A DNA stretch of 42,625 bases from an uncultured Flavobacteriales bacterium (GTDB taxonomy: Bacteria > Bacteroidota > Bacteroidia > Flavobacteriales_D > Parvicellaceae), in assembly GCA_913030835.1 (NCBI GenBank), contig CAJWDP010000026.1, forward strand, positions 1-42,625, given 5' to 3'. Below, one piece after another: positions 1 to 7,678 of the stretch. Both the position numbers and the translations under genes were made by a program. How positions within the stretch are numbered: position 1 is the first letter of the stretch; each line of letters begins with the position of its first letter. The notes beneath the pieces are model-generated. The model ran no database searches. It saw only the letters and a list, made by a program, of their open reading frames with translations, and was not told where the DNA came from.

Positions 1-1166
1 CCAACAAGAATTAATTTGAGCTCATCCTCCTGAAAAACCGGACGTAGAAATCCGACAAACTCAGGTGGCGATAGGTTGAGCATTCTATTCCGCATCACAT
101 TTTCCAGATCCATCGACTCTTCCGCATAGGAAAATGCGGGTCGCACGGACTTAGGCAACTCTCGGATTACCTTTCTCGAAGCAATTTCTTTGATCCGGGT
201 ATAATTTTTTTCTCCACCAACAAGTTTGATCATGGGCTTTCCCATACCCACCGCATCATCAAAGGCTTTATGGGTATGTTTTTCGATCAGGCCAACAAAT
301 CGCTCCTTCGTAGGACCATTGATAATAGCGGCAAATATTCTATCGAATGTGAGAATGTCATTGGCAAGAATATGTGCATATTCGACTGACACCTCAGGTT
401 GTCGTTTAATAAATAAACCCTGAAATGTCATACCCAAAATTCGTTTTGGTTTTATTGGTGCAAAAATTAACTTCAGCGCAAGCCAATTCGTTCCGTAACC
501 AACCATAAGACCGAAAAGCGGAAGAATCCACCATTCTGGGAAGAACCACCAGACAGCCATTTGGATTAGTCCGAACAAAAAGCCGAAATAAAGGCCCGAT
601 CGTTCAATGAATTTGAACTCTTCTTTGCCGCACTTAAGAAAGATCTCATTCATCGTTGCTTTATCGGTGGTAAGTCGCTGAACGATCATTGCTTTAAGGT
701 CAAAAACATCTTCAATATTGTCTTTTACATCCTGCATAATGTCTGCGACTATAAAGGGCAAATCCTTGGACATCCGGCTATACACCATGGTTTTTGCCGC
801 TTGTGGAACTTTAGCCCATATTTGTGGCATTTGATCCTCCATAACTTCGTCCATCATTTCCATGGCGATCCGATCGAATTCAGGCCGCATCTCCTCGGCA
901 ACTGCCTCGGGCTTAATCCTTGAAAACATTTCTTTTACATTGATGAGTTTTGTGGTCCACAGGTCAACTGAAATTTTTGACATTTTGGCTGCCTTGGAAG
1001 GTATGATGCCCTGCCATCCTAAGAATGGTTTTATTCCAATGAACTCTAAAGGGTAGAATGTCATTTTTAAAGCAATGACATTGGTAATCCATCCTACAAC
1101 GGCACTCGTTATTGGAATGGATAGGTACAAGAAAATTTCTGCATTTGATTGGAGCCAATCCCACAT
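1..1166 (-). CDS. DUF445 family membrane protein (partial, 3' end outside window)
   Basis: The reading frame is open from an ATG at 1166 to the window edge (388 codons), so the C-terminus is missing. The protein starts MWDWLQSNAEIFLYLSIPIT and has an N-terminal membrane segment followed by GWITNVIALKM. A second hydrophobic pair near residues 190-225 carries a matching GYGTNWLALKLIF motif. This repeated G-x-x-TNxxALK signature is typical of DUF445 (YheB-like) membrane proteins, as known for the family. The stretch between and after the membrane segments is acidic, helical and probably cytoplasmic. The function of DUF445 is not established. A GTG two bases inside the ATG opens a short overlapping frame that is only a shadow. 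The gene is divergent from the small lipoprotein at 1225. Confidence 0.8.
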   Translation of the reverse strand, partial: MWDWLQSNAEIFLYLSIPITSAVVGWITNVIALKMTFYPLEFIGIKPFLGWQGIIPSKAAKMSKISVDLWTTKLINVKEMFSRIKPEAVAEEMRPEFDRIAMEMMDEVMEDQMPQIWAKVPQAAKTMVYSRMSKDLPFIVADIMQDVKDNIEDVFDLKAMIVQRLTTDKATMNEIFLKCGKEEFKFIERSGLYFGFLFGLIQMAVWWFFPEWWILPLFGLMVGYGTNWLALKLIFAPIKPKRILGMTFQGLFIKRQPEVSVEYAHILANDILTFDRIFAAIINGPTKERFVGLIEKHTHKAFDDAVGMGKPMIKLVGGEKNYTRIKEIASRKVIRELPKSVRPAFSYAEESMDLENVMRNRMLNLSPPEFVGFLRPVFQEDELKLILV

Positions 1167-1224
1167 ATGGTAAAAATGCGATTTTTTAAGTACAAATGGC
1201 TATATTGTCCAATAAATTGAATTC

Positions 1225-1677
1225 ATGAAAAGGTCCATTTTATTTTTTGCTATTTGCAGCATGTTGGTTTTAACCGGATGTTATAAAGTGCATCGGTCAT
1301 ACATCATTAAAGGAAAGTGGTACCTGAATTCATTTGAAATTGATGGTGGATCAACAAATCAGATGCATGGGTTTTTGGAAGACTATTTGACAAGTGATGG
1401 AACCTACGTGATCTATATGTTAGACAATGGAATTATGAGAGGTGAGTACTATACAGCGGATACGATCAACTACTTTGCAACGGGAACTTGGTCATTATTG
1501 GACACCAAGACGATTCAAATGGACATGGATCAGTTTGTGGATGGAGACTTTACCATTGAATTGATCAACCAATCTGAAATGCTTCTGAATACTTCAGCAA
1601 ACCAAATCGATTTTTTCAATATGGGAGAGGTGAAAACTGTTCTTCGAATTTCTCGGGAAGGAAAGGTAGAATCTTAA
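1225..1677 (+). CDS. Small hypothetical lipoprotein
   Basis: This 150-aa protein starts MKRSILFFAICSMLVLTGC. The lipobox LTGC puts the lipidated cysteine at residue 19, so a lipoprotein exported to the inner or outer membrane is predicted. After the cysteine comes a beta-rich sequence (KGKWYLNSFEIDG, FATGTWSLLDTKTIQM). It resembles the small lipocalin-like lipoproteins with 'GKW..' and 'GTWsl' strands that are common in Bacteroidota, but no catalytic motif is visible. Its stop codon overlaps the stop of the convergent lipoprotein gene (shared TTAA at 1674-1677). No function is assigned. Confidence 0.75.
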   Translation: MKRSILFFAICSMLVLTGCYKVHRSYIIKGKWYLNSFEIDGGSTNQMHGFLEDYLTSDGTYVIYMLDNGIMRGEYYTADTINYFATGTWSLLDTKTIQMDMDQFVDGDFTIELINQSEMLLNTSANQIDFFNMGEVKTVLRISREGKVES

Positions 1678-2309
1678 TTTTCGTTGATCAGTTTTACATC
1701 AAGATCCAAAGTCGCTTTAATGATCGCAGTTTCGGAAGTAAAAGTCTTGTCAATTTCCATATTCATGTAAATCTGAAAATCGTTATCGTGAATGAACTCG
1801 TCTAGAGTTACATTCGGATCAACAGTAGGGTACAATGTGTTTCCAACATCGTTTCCAATGTTAGAAACAGAACCGATGAACTTGGCATTGTAACTATTGT
1901 CAGGTAAGAGGGGATCATATACGACTATGTCGCTCATGTTCACCACATCTTTCTTTACAATATAAATGTCCACGTTATCCAGCATTGAAAAGTCACAACC
2001 TTCTACGTTCATGAGCTCCATTTTTATGGTTTTAGGCTTGATATCCTCTACTAAGTAAGCATAAGGGTTTGGATTGCTTGCAGACACCATCTGTTCGTAA
2101 TTGATTTCAGCCCCAAAAGGGATATCCCAGCAAGCTGTAATAAATGAAATTCCACTCAGCACGGTATTAGGAATAGTGAGTGTAATTCGCTCTTCCAGCG
2201 AGAAGTGAGTGGCTTCAAAGGTAACGTTGTTGCCTTCCAGATCTTCCTCTTTTGTGCAAGATCCAATGAATAATAGAGACGTTATAAGAAGAATGCCTAG
2301 TTTTCTCAT
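1674..2309 (-). CDS. Hypothetical lipoprotein
   Basis: This 211-aa protein starts MRKLGILLITSLLFIGSC, with a lipobox ending at Cys18 and an acidic KEEDLEG linker after it. The rest is a beta-rich sequence without recognised motifs (for example FSLEERITLTIPNTVLSG and IKMELMNVEGCDFSMLDN). It could be a calycin- or Ig-like fold, but that is only an impression. The gene is convergent with the upstream lipoprotein, with a 4-bp stop-codon overlap, and divergent from ctlX. A surface or periplasmic role is inferred from the signal only. Confidence 0.72.
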   Translation of the reverse strand: MRKLGILLITSLLFIGSCTKEEDLEGNNVTFEATHFSLEERITLTIPNTVLSGISFITACWDIPFGAEINYEQMVSASNPNPYAYLVEDIKPKTIKMELMNVEGCDFSMLDNVDIYIVKKDVVNMSDIVVYDPLLPDNSYNAKFIGSVSNIGNDVGNTLYPTVDPNVTLDEFIHDNDFQIYMNMEIDKTFTSETAIIKATLDLDVKLINEN

Positions 2310-2404
2310 GATTGTTTATATTCGTTTTGCTCGCTAAACATGACCAAATTATCGAGCATTCGTATTGTTAAATATAGGGTATTTTTTAGGTATATCTGGG
2401 TACA

Positions 2405-3289
2405 ATGAGAACAAATCAGGTAGTGATGGTAAGACCCGCTTCATTCGGGTATAACGAAAAAACAGCAGGTTCAAATGTTTTCCAAAACGACATCGAGTTT
2501 GATCAAACAGAAATTATTGATGAATTTGATCGTTCGGTCTTAGCGTTGAAAGAATGTGGAATAGATGTGCTAGTTATAGAGGACACTCCATCACCTGTTA
2601 AACCGGATGCAATTTTTCCAAACAATTGGTTGCAATTGAGAAGTGACGGGACAGTTGTGTTGTTTCCTATGGAGAGTCTAAATAGAAGAATAGAGCGACG
2701 ACCGGAAATAATTCAGAAAATCGCATCCGGATATGCTTGCCGAAGATTACTGGATTTATCGTCAAAGGAAAAGGAGGGCGTCTTTTTAGAGGGTACAGGA
2801 AGTATTGTTTTTGATCATTACAACAAGGTGGGGTACGCATGCCTGTCTTCCAGGACGAACAGAAACCTTGCTGAAAGTTACATTAAGAGTATCGATTATA
2901 CCCCGATGGTCTTTTCTGCATCTTCAGGAGGAAAAGAGGTGTACCATACGAATGTTGTTTTGGCAGTAGCTGAAGAATTCATTGTAGTTTGTATGGAAGC
3001 ATTGGACGAAGTTGGCAAACAGATATTCAATACTTCAAACAAATCGATTCTATCCATTTCGATCGATCAGATGCATAACTTTGCCGGCAACGGATTAGAA
3101 CTTGCTGATACTAAAGGAGAATCCCTTTTTGTACTAAGTGAACGAGCATCTCGAAGCCTGCGTTCAGACCAGCTGAGAATGATCGAGAATTACAGTTCCA
3201 TGTGCATACTGCCACTAGATAAAATTGAGCGGGTCGGAGGCGGAAGTGCGCGATGTATGATCGCAGAAAATTTCTTGCCCTTAAAATAA
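2405..3289 (+). CDS. ctlX: CtlX-like citrulline/arginine guanidino-group hydrolase
   Basis: This 294-aa protein has the layout of the guanidino-group-modifying (amidinotransferase/deiminase) superfamily, and the closest family I recognise is CtlX (citrulline utilization hydrolase). Visible motifs are MVRPASFGYN (residues 8-17), KPDAIFPNNW (66-75), FLEGTGSIVFD (127-137) with the family Glu/Asp, VYHTNVVLAV with the catalytic His181, and GGGSARCMIAE with the nucleophile Cys284. The fold is a cytosolic five-bladed alpha/beta propeller. The exact substrate (citrulline, arginine or a related ureido compound) cannot be read from sequence. The ATG at 2405 directly precedes MRTNQVVMVRP, the usual N-terminus. 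The gene ends in a hairpin terminator shared with the convergent T9SS gene. Confidence 0.82.
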   Translation: MRTNQVVMVRPASFGYNEKTAGSNVFQNDIEFDQTEIIDEFDRSVLALKECGIDVLVIEDTPSPVKPDAIFPNNWLQLRSDGTVVLFPMESLNRRIERRPEIIQKIASGYACRRLLDLSSKEKEGVFLEGTGSIVFDHYNKVGYACLSSRTNRNLAESYIKSIDYTPMVFSASSGGKEVYHTNVVLAVAEEFIVVCMEALDEVGKQIFNTSNKSILSISIDQMHNFAGNGLELADTKGESLFVLSERASRSLRSDQLRMIENYSSMCILPLDKIERVGGGSARCMIAENFLPLK

Positions 3290-3290
3290 A

Positions 3291-3316
3291 AAACCCCGAC
3301 CAAGGCCGGGGCTTTT
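3291..3316. terminator. Bidirectional intrinsic terminator between ctlX and T9SS gene
   Basis: The hairpin has CCCCG pairing with CGGGG and an inner C-G pair around a CAAG loop. It has an A-run on its left and TTTT on its right. It lies between two convergent genes and can serve ctlX on the plus strand and the 655-aa T9SS protein gene on the minus strand. Confidence 0.75.
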
Positions 3317-3338
3317 ATATATTTAGGTCTGTTCGAAA

Positions 3339-5306
3339 TTACTTCGCCACAGCCATTCTCTTCGTTGATCTGATGCCATCTACAATTACAGAGTAATAGT
3401 AAATACCATCGGAAAGATCATTTGATCTGAACTCAACATTGTGCTTTCCGGATTGAAGCGTTCCCAATTGTCGCTTTTCAACAATTTTACCGGCAACATC
3501 CATTACAACAAATTCTACATCTGCTGAGTTGATCAATTCAAATGGAATCATGGTTGAACCATTAAATGGGTTAGGAACGTTTTGTCCCAAATTTGCACCA
3601 CTTTCATTTTCCGCAATACTTGTATTGACTTGTGCTACATTCAATCGTACCATCCAGCAGCTTGTTGTGTAATAGTCTTGTGCTGAACCATCCAATGGAT
3701 ACCACGAAACTCCTGCTGTCGTCCATGAACCGCCTACTGCCGGCGCATCACCTGAAACACCTATAAATAGCGAGTCAAAGTCATGTGTGATAGAGACTGT
3801 CCATATCTCTCCAAGAGCCGGATCGACAGGGTATCCTGCATTTCCAGTCAATGGATCGACAAGAGGTAAATCTACCCAAACTTCACTTCCTGCTCCTGAT
3901 GTTAGATCAGCTGCAGTCAGTGTATAAGTTGGAATTGGCGCGGTCACTCCATCATAAATTGGGTTTCCGGCCGGATCGTAGATGTTGTATTTCAACTCAA
4001 GTCCTGCTGTGTTTCTGGTTCCACCAGGGAATACAGCGGAAACTGATCTGATCGTATCTGCATTGTAGAATTGGTAATCCAAGAAGATTTCAATTGGATC
4101 AATTAATCCATCTGCATCAAAATCACGAGCACCAAAAGTTCCACCATAAGTGCCTTGGTCCCTTGCGTATAGTGAATTCGTGACTTCAAAATCCCATCTG
4201 TTGTCTGCAATTACATTATCCGCGGGAGTAAAATCGGTTGAGTCTGAAGCTACAGACCAAGCCACCTGATAACTCCCCACAGATGAACCTGGGCCAACCA
4301 TAGGTCCTGAAATTACCGTATCTGACGTTTGAGGAGCCATGTTGGTCGCAGTTGATGCAAATGTCGCTGACGCTGCACCACTAACGGTTGCCGTCATAAC
4401 CGTATTAGGCTGAGTCATACCACCATTGTTTCTTACAACACTGTAGAAATCGATATCGTTCAATTGGTTTAATGGCATTTTTGAATACGGGATGTATGGG
4501 GTGTTTCCACCTGGTGTGTTTGCCCACCAACCGTCTAACAACTTAAGGTCGTTATTTGGTGTCTCCAACATAGCGATGTCGTCAACCATCCAAAAGTAAT
4601 GGCTGTTTTGTCGCTGGTGAAATCTGATGTAGATGTCTCCGGTATAATTTCCACCTGCTACAGCTGAAATGTCAACGGCAACAGTCATAGGGTCATCAGA
4701 AGAGTCATTGAAATCAATGTATTGGTTTGCTTCGTATTCAACAGTTGTCGGTCCAGGAGCGAATGTCGGATCTTGAGAAACGATAACAACAAAAGCACCT
4801 AAGTCAGCCGTACAGCAGAAACGCATCTTTTGCTCCCACTGAAGTGAAACAGCATTATAGCCTGGAGCCATTGAAATTGCTGCAGTTTGAAAATAGGAGT
4901 CCATCTCAGTGAACGAAGGAAGGGGAACTGTTCCACCTGAACCACCGTCAGTATTATAACCGTCACCAAAAAGCAGCATGTGGTTGCCACCTGAAGTTGA
5001 ATTAATTGGAGATCCATTTGTCCCTGTGTACGCAGCTGTTACAGCAGTGTTGTTTAGGATCCAGTCGTATCCCATTCCATTGTTATCCATAACACTCCAA
5101 CCCGCGGGAATTCCTCCTGTGAAATCTTCGCTCCAAAACACGTCCCCAGGACCCTTTTGCTGAGCGGTAGGGTTGGCGGTAACCAACGCCTTTTCACAAC
5201 GCTCAAGACTTGCAGGAACTCGAGAAAGCTCGGCTTTGTCTGTGATTTGAGCGTTAATACTTAAAGTTAGGGCAGCTAATCCGCCCAAAAGGTATAGTTT
5301 TTTCAT
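3339..5306 (-). CDS. T9SS-secreted surface protein, paralog 1 of 3
   Basis: This 655-aa protein has a signal peptide (MKKLYLLGGLAALTLSINAQ). An N-terminal beta-sandwich-like module (about residues 55-245) holds WSEDFTGGIPAGWSVMDNNG and ends in FWMVDDIAMLE, as in MAM or cleaved-adhesin type jelly rolls. A long middle region starting at NDLKLLDGWWANTPGG is shared with the next two genes. It carries DFDADGLID near residue 395, a DxDxDGxxD calcium-binding loop pattern. The last 80 or so residues are a T9SS type A sorting domain: LGQNVPNPFNGSTMIPFEL, a 'DVAGKIV' strand, GIYYYSV, and a basic end (KRMAVAK). Export through the Por/T9SS machinery is therefore predicted. The biological role is unknown. 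The gene is first of a tandem paralog set and has its own promoter-like box and terminator. Confidence 0.88.
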   Translation of the reverse strand: MKKLYLLGGLAALTLSINAQITDKAELSRVPASLERCEKALVTANPTAQQKGPGDVFWSEDFTGGIPAGWSVMDNNGMGYDWILNNTAVTAAYTGTNGSPINSTSGGNHMLLFGDGYNTDGGSGGTVPLPSFTEMDSYFQTAAISMAPGYNAVSLQWEQKMRFCCTADLGAFVVIVSQDPTFAPGPTTVEYEANQYIDFNDSSDDPMTVAVDISAVAGGNYTGDIYIRFHQRQNSHYFWMVDDIAMLETPNNDLKLLDGWWANTPGGNTPYIPYSKMPLNQLNDIDFYSVVRNNGGMTQPNTVMTATVSGAASATFASTATNMAPQTSDTVISGPMVGPGSSVGSYQVAWSVASDSTDFTPADNVIADNRWDFEVTNSLYARDQGTYGGTFGARDFDADGLIDPIEIFLDYQFYNADTIRSVSAVFPGGTRNTAGLELKYNIYDPAGNPIYDGVTAPIPTYTLTAADLTSGAGSEVWVDLPLVDPLTGNAGYPVDPALGEIWTVSITHDFDSLFIGVSGDAPAVGGSWTTAGVSWYPLDGSAQDYYTTSCWMVRLNVAQVNTSIAENESGANLGQNVPNPFNGSTMIPFELINSADVEFVVMDVAGKIVEKRQLGTLQSGKHNVEFRSNDLSDGIYYYSVIVDGIRSTKRMAVAK

Positions 5307-5330
5307 TATTACATGTTTAGTTAATACCCT

Positions 5331-5339
5331 GCAAATCTA
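5331..5339 (-). promoter_or_regulatory. Bacteroidota-type -7 box for T9SS paralog 1
   Basis: On the minus strand the sequence reads TAGATTTGC, an exact fit to TAnnTTTGY. It lies 25 bases upstream of the ATG at 5306. A TGTG about 20 bases further upstream is a weak -33 candidate. Confidence 0.55.
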
Positions 5340-5466
5340 TGAAATCGGTTGTAATTTGCCACATATCTGCCCTAGTTTTGGAGCAAGGGTTAAAATTTTA
5401 ACAACAACGGTAACTATTCATTGTATTCTTATAAGCACTGATTCGTGCCTTTTTTCTAGATTTTGA

Positions 5467-5500
5467 ACAAAAAAATACCCCGTACAATCTGCACGGGGTA
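5467..5500 (-). terminator. Intrinsic terminator of T9SS paralog 2
   Basis: The 8-bp stem TACCCCGT/ACGGGGTA encloses a 9-nt loop. It is followed on the minus strand by a T-run (A-run at 5467-5475 on plus). It sits 24 bases after the stop codon, at the same place and with nearly the same sequence as the terminator of paralog 3. Confidence 0.8.
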
Positions 5501-5524
5501 CCTAATTTAGTATTGATATGGGGA

Positions 5525-7444
5525 TTATTCCACCACAAACTTTTTAGTTGATCTTTTTCCGTCAACATTCAGTGTGTAATAGTAGATACCACTAGCCAAC
5601 TCTGATCCGTTGAATTCAATGGTTTGACTTCCCGCACCCAAAACACCAAGATTTCTGTTTTCAATCACCTTTCCGGTTACATCTGTAACCATAAACGCAA
5701 CATTTCCTGATTTTCTTAGCGTGAATGGAATAATGGTATTGTCATTGAACGGGTTGGGTCTGTTCTGACCGAGAACAGCATCCAGTTCAGTTTCACTGAC
5801 ACCCGTGCTCGATGCAGCTAGATTTAACCTCATCATAAAGCAGTTGGTTGTATAGTAATTTTGATTTGAACCATCAAGAGGATACCAGGATACCCCAGCA
5901 GTTGTCCAAACACCTCCGTCTGCTAAAGCCTCACCTGAAACCCCAACATACAGGGTGTCAAATTCGTTGCTGATAGAGAATGTCCACACTTCTCCAAGCG
6001 CAGGATCAATAGGGAATCCAGGAGTACCTGTCATTGGGTCAATAAATGGTAGGTCCACCCATACTTCACTACCCGCACCTGCCGTGAGGTCAGCAGCTGT
6101 TAAGGTATATGTTGGCACCGGCGCAGATACTCCATCATAAACTGCTACTCCGGATGGATCGTAAATGTTGTACAACAACTCCTGACCAACTGTATTGTCA
6201 ATGGGGAAAACCGCAGACAAAGACATAATGGTATCCGGGTTGTAGAATTGATAGTCCAAAAAGAATTCCACCGGATCGGTCAATCCATCAGAATCAAAAT
6301 CTCGTGGTGAGTAGGTACCATCGTATACTCCAGGGTCTCTTGCGTAAAGCGAATTCGTTACTTCAAAATCCCAAATACTATCGACCGTATTATCTGCCGG
6401 GTTGACATCCGTGGAGTCAGAAGTAACCGTCCATGTGACCATATAGTTCCCATTGGCCATACCTGAACTGTACATTGGTCCAGAAGTAAGGGTGTCAATG
6501 CTTCCCTGGTTAACTGTCATTCCAACTCCAGAATAAGAGCCAGAACCAGCTCCGGATACGATCGTTGTCATAACTGCGTTGGGCTGGTCTACTGCTCCAC
6601 TGTTTTTCACTAAACCATAGAAATTGATGTCATTCAATTGGCTCTGTGGCATTTTTGAGTAGGGAATATATGGAGTTCCTGCTCCTGTTGTATTGGCCCA
6701 AAAGCCATCTAGCATGGTCAGGTCATTGTCTTCCAATTCCTCAATCGAAACATCGTCAACGGCCCAGTACCATCCCCAGTAATCGTTATCAAAATAATAG
6801 AATTGAACCAATACCTGAGATGAATCACCGGCTATTGCGGAAATATCAATCACTTCAATTTGAGGGTTCAATGAATTCTGATCTCCAGGATAGCCGGCAG
6901 CGTCTGTCATGTAAAAGTTAGTCCATGTTGCTCCATTATCTCCAGATACTCTTACTTCTCTCGTGTCCTGCCACCATCTATAGTTGTGGCTGAACTTAAG
7001 TGCTACCGCAGGATATCCCGTTAAATCAATTGGGGTAGCTGTGGTTGCGAAAACCTCATTTGGCGTTCCGTCCAAATCACTCCCTCCGATGGCATCAGAA
7101 TTGATAAACAAAAATCCGTCAGAGGCGGACGCAGATCCGAAAGGAGAAAGCGCTCCAACCGGAATGGCATTTGGATCCGGCTCAATGAACCAATTCGTTG
7201 GTGCAGGAAGACTGTTATTGGTGAAAACCCAATCACCTGCATTACTGCACGTATTGCTCCAAATAACTGCTTTTTCCGTACTATTAATAGCAGAAGTATT
7301 AAGTGGCTTGGTTCGGCTCGGCCGATCATCAAACCTCGAATCTTTAAGCATGCTGTTTTGCAAAACAGGACTTTTGCCATTTTGCGCAACTGCGAAACCC
7401 CCAACAAAAAGCGTTGCGAGAACTACGGTGTAAAATCTTTTCAT
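5525..7444 (-). CDS. T9SS-secreted surface protein, paralog 2 of 3
   Basis: This 639-aa protein has a signal peptide (MKRFYTVVLATLFVGGFAVAQ). Its N-terminal module (IWSNTCSNAGDWVFTNNS ... YWAVDDVSIEE) differs clearly from paralog 1 but keeps the VDD beta-strand end. From NDLTMLDGFWANTTGAG onward it is collinear with its neighbours, including DFDSDGLTD near residue 381 (DxDxDGxxD, probable Ca2+ loop). The blocks GAGSEVWVDLPF and WTTAGVSWYPLDGS are also shared. It ends in a T9SS type A sorting domain (LGQNRPNPFNDNTIIPFTL ... GIYYYTL ... KKFVVE). The constant C-terminal two thirds with a changing N-terminal third suggests a shared scaffold with different ligand-facing modules, which is inference. 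Confidence 0.88.
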   Translation of the reverse strand: MKRFYTVVLATLFVGGFAVAQNGKSPVLQNSMLKDSRFDDRPSRTKPLNTSAINSTEKAVIWSNTCSNAGDWVFTNNSLPAPTNWFIEPDPNAIPVGALSPFGSASASDGFLFINSDAIGGSDLDGTPNEVFATTATPIDLTGYPAVALKFSHNYRWWQDTREVRVSGDNGATWTNFYMTDAAGYPGDQNSLNPQIEVIDISAIAGDSSQVLVQFYYFDNDYWGWYWAVDDVSIEELEDNDLTMLDGFWANTTGAGTPYIPYSKMPQSQLNDINFYGLVKNSGAVDQPNAVMTTIVSGAGSGSYSGVGMTVNQGSIDTLTSGPMYSSGMANGNYMVTWTVTSDSTDVNPADNTVDSIWDFEVTNSLYARDPGVYDGTYSPRDFDSDGLTDPVEFFLDYQFYNPDTIMSLSAVFPIDNTVGQELLYNIYDPSGVAVYDGVSAPVPTYTLTAADLTAGAGSEVWVDLPFIDPMTGTPGFPIDPALGEVWTFSISNEFDTLYVGVSGEALADGGVWTTAGVSWYPLDGSNQNYYTTNCFMMRLNLAASSTGVSETELDAVLGQNRPNPFNDNTIIPFTLRKSGNVAFMVTDVTGKVIENRNLGVLGAGSQTIEFNGSELASGIYYYTLNVDGKRSTKKFVVE

Positions 7445-7616
7445 AATAATAATTGTTTGACCTTAATGTGAACTATAAATATAAAAAGTCTTCTTCTTTA
7501 ATACAAATAGATGGCTCTAATACCTTAATTAGCAAGGTCGATTCAGGAGTACAAAAATTATCTTATCATCTGGAATTCCAATTGCGATTATGGATTTTGA
7601 ATCGAATAATTAGGGC

Positions 7617-7648
7617 AAAAAAATACCCCGTGCGATCAGCACGAGGTA
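7617..7648 (-). terminator. Intrinsic terminator of T9SS paralog 3
   Basis: The stem TACCCCGTGC/GCACGAGGTA (10 positions, one C-A mismatch) has the loop GATCA. A T-run follows on the minus strand. It lies 31 bases past the stop and resembles the terminator of paralog 2, as if copied along with the gene. Confidence 0.78.
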
Positions 7649-7678
7649 TTTAAAATTTTCACGTCTACTTACTTCACA

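Noticed and set aside
6984-7433. Plus-strand frame of 149 codons opposite T9SS paralog 2
   Set aside because: It is antisense to the signal peptide and N-terminal module of a well-supported gene, with no plausible start region or motifs.
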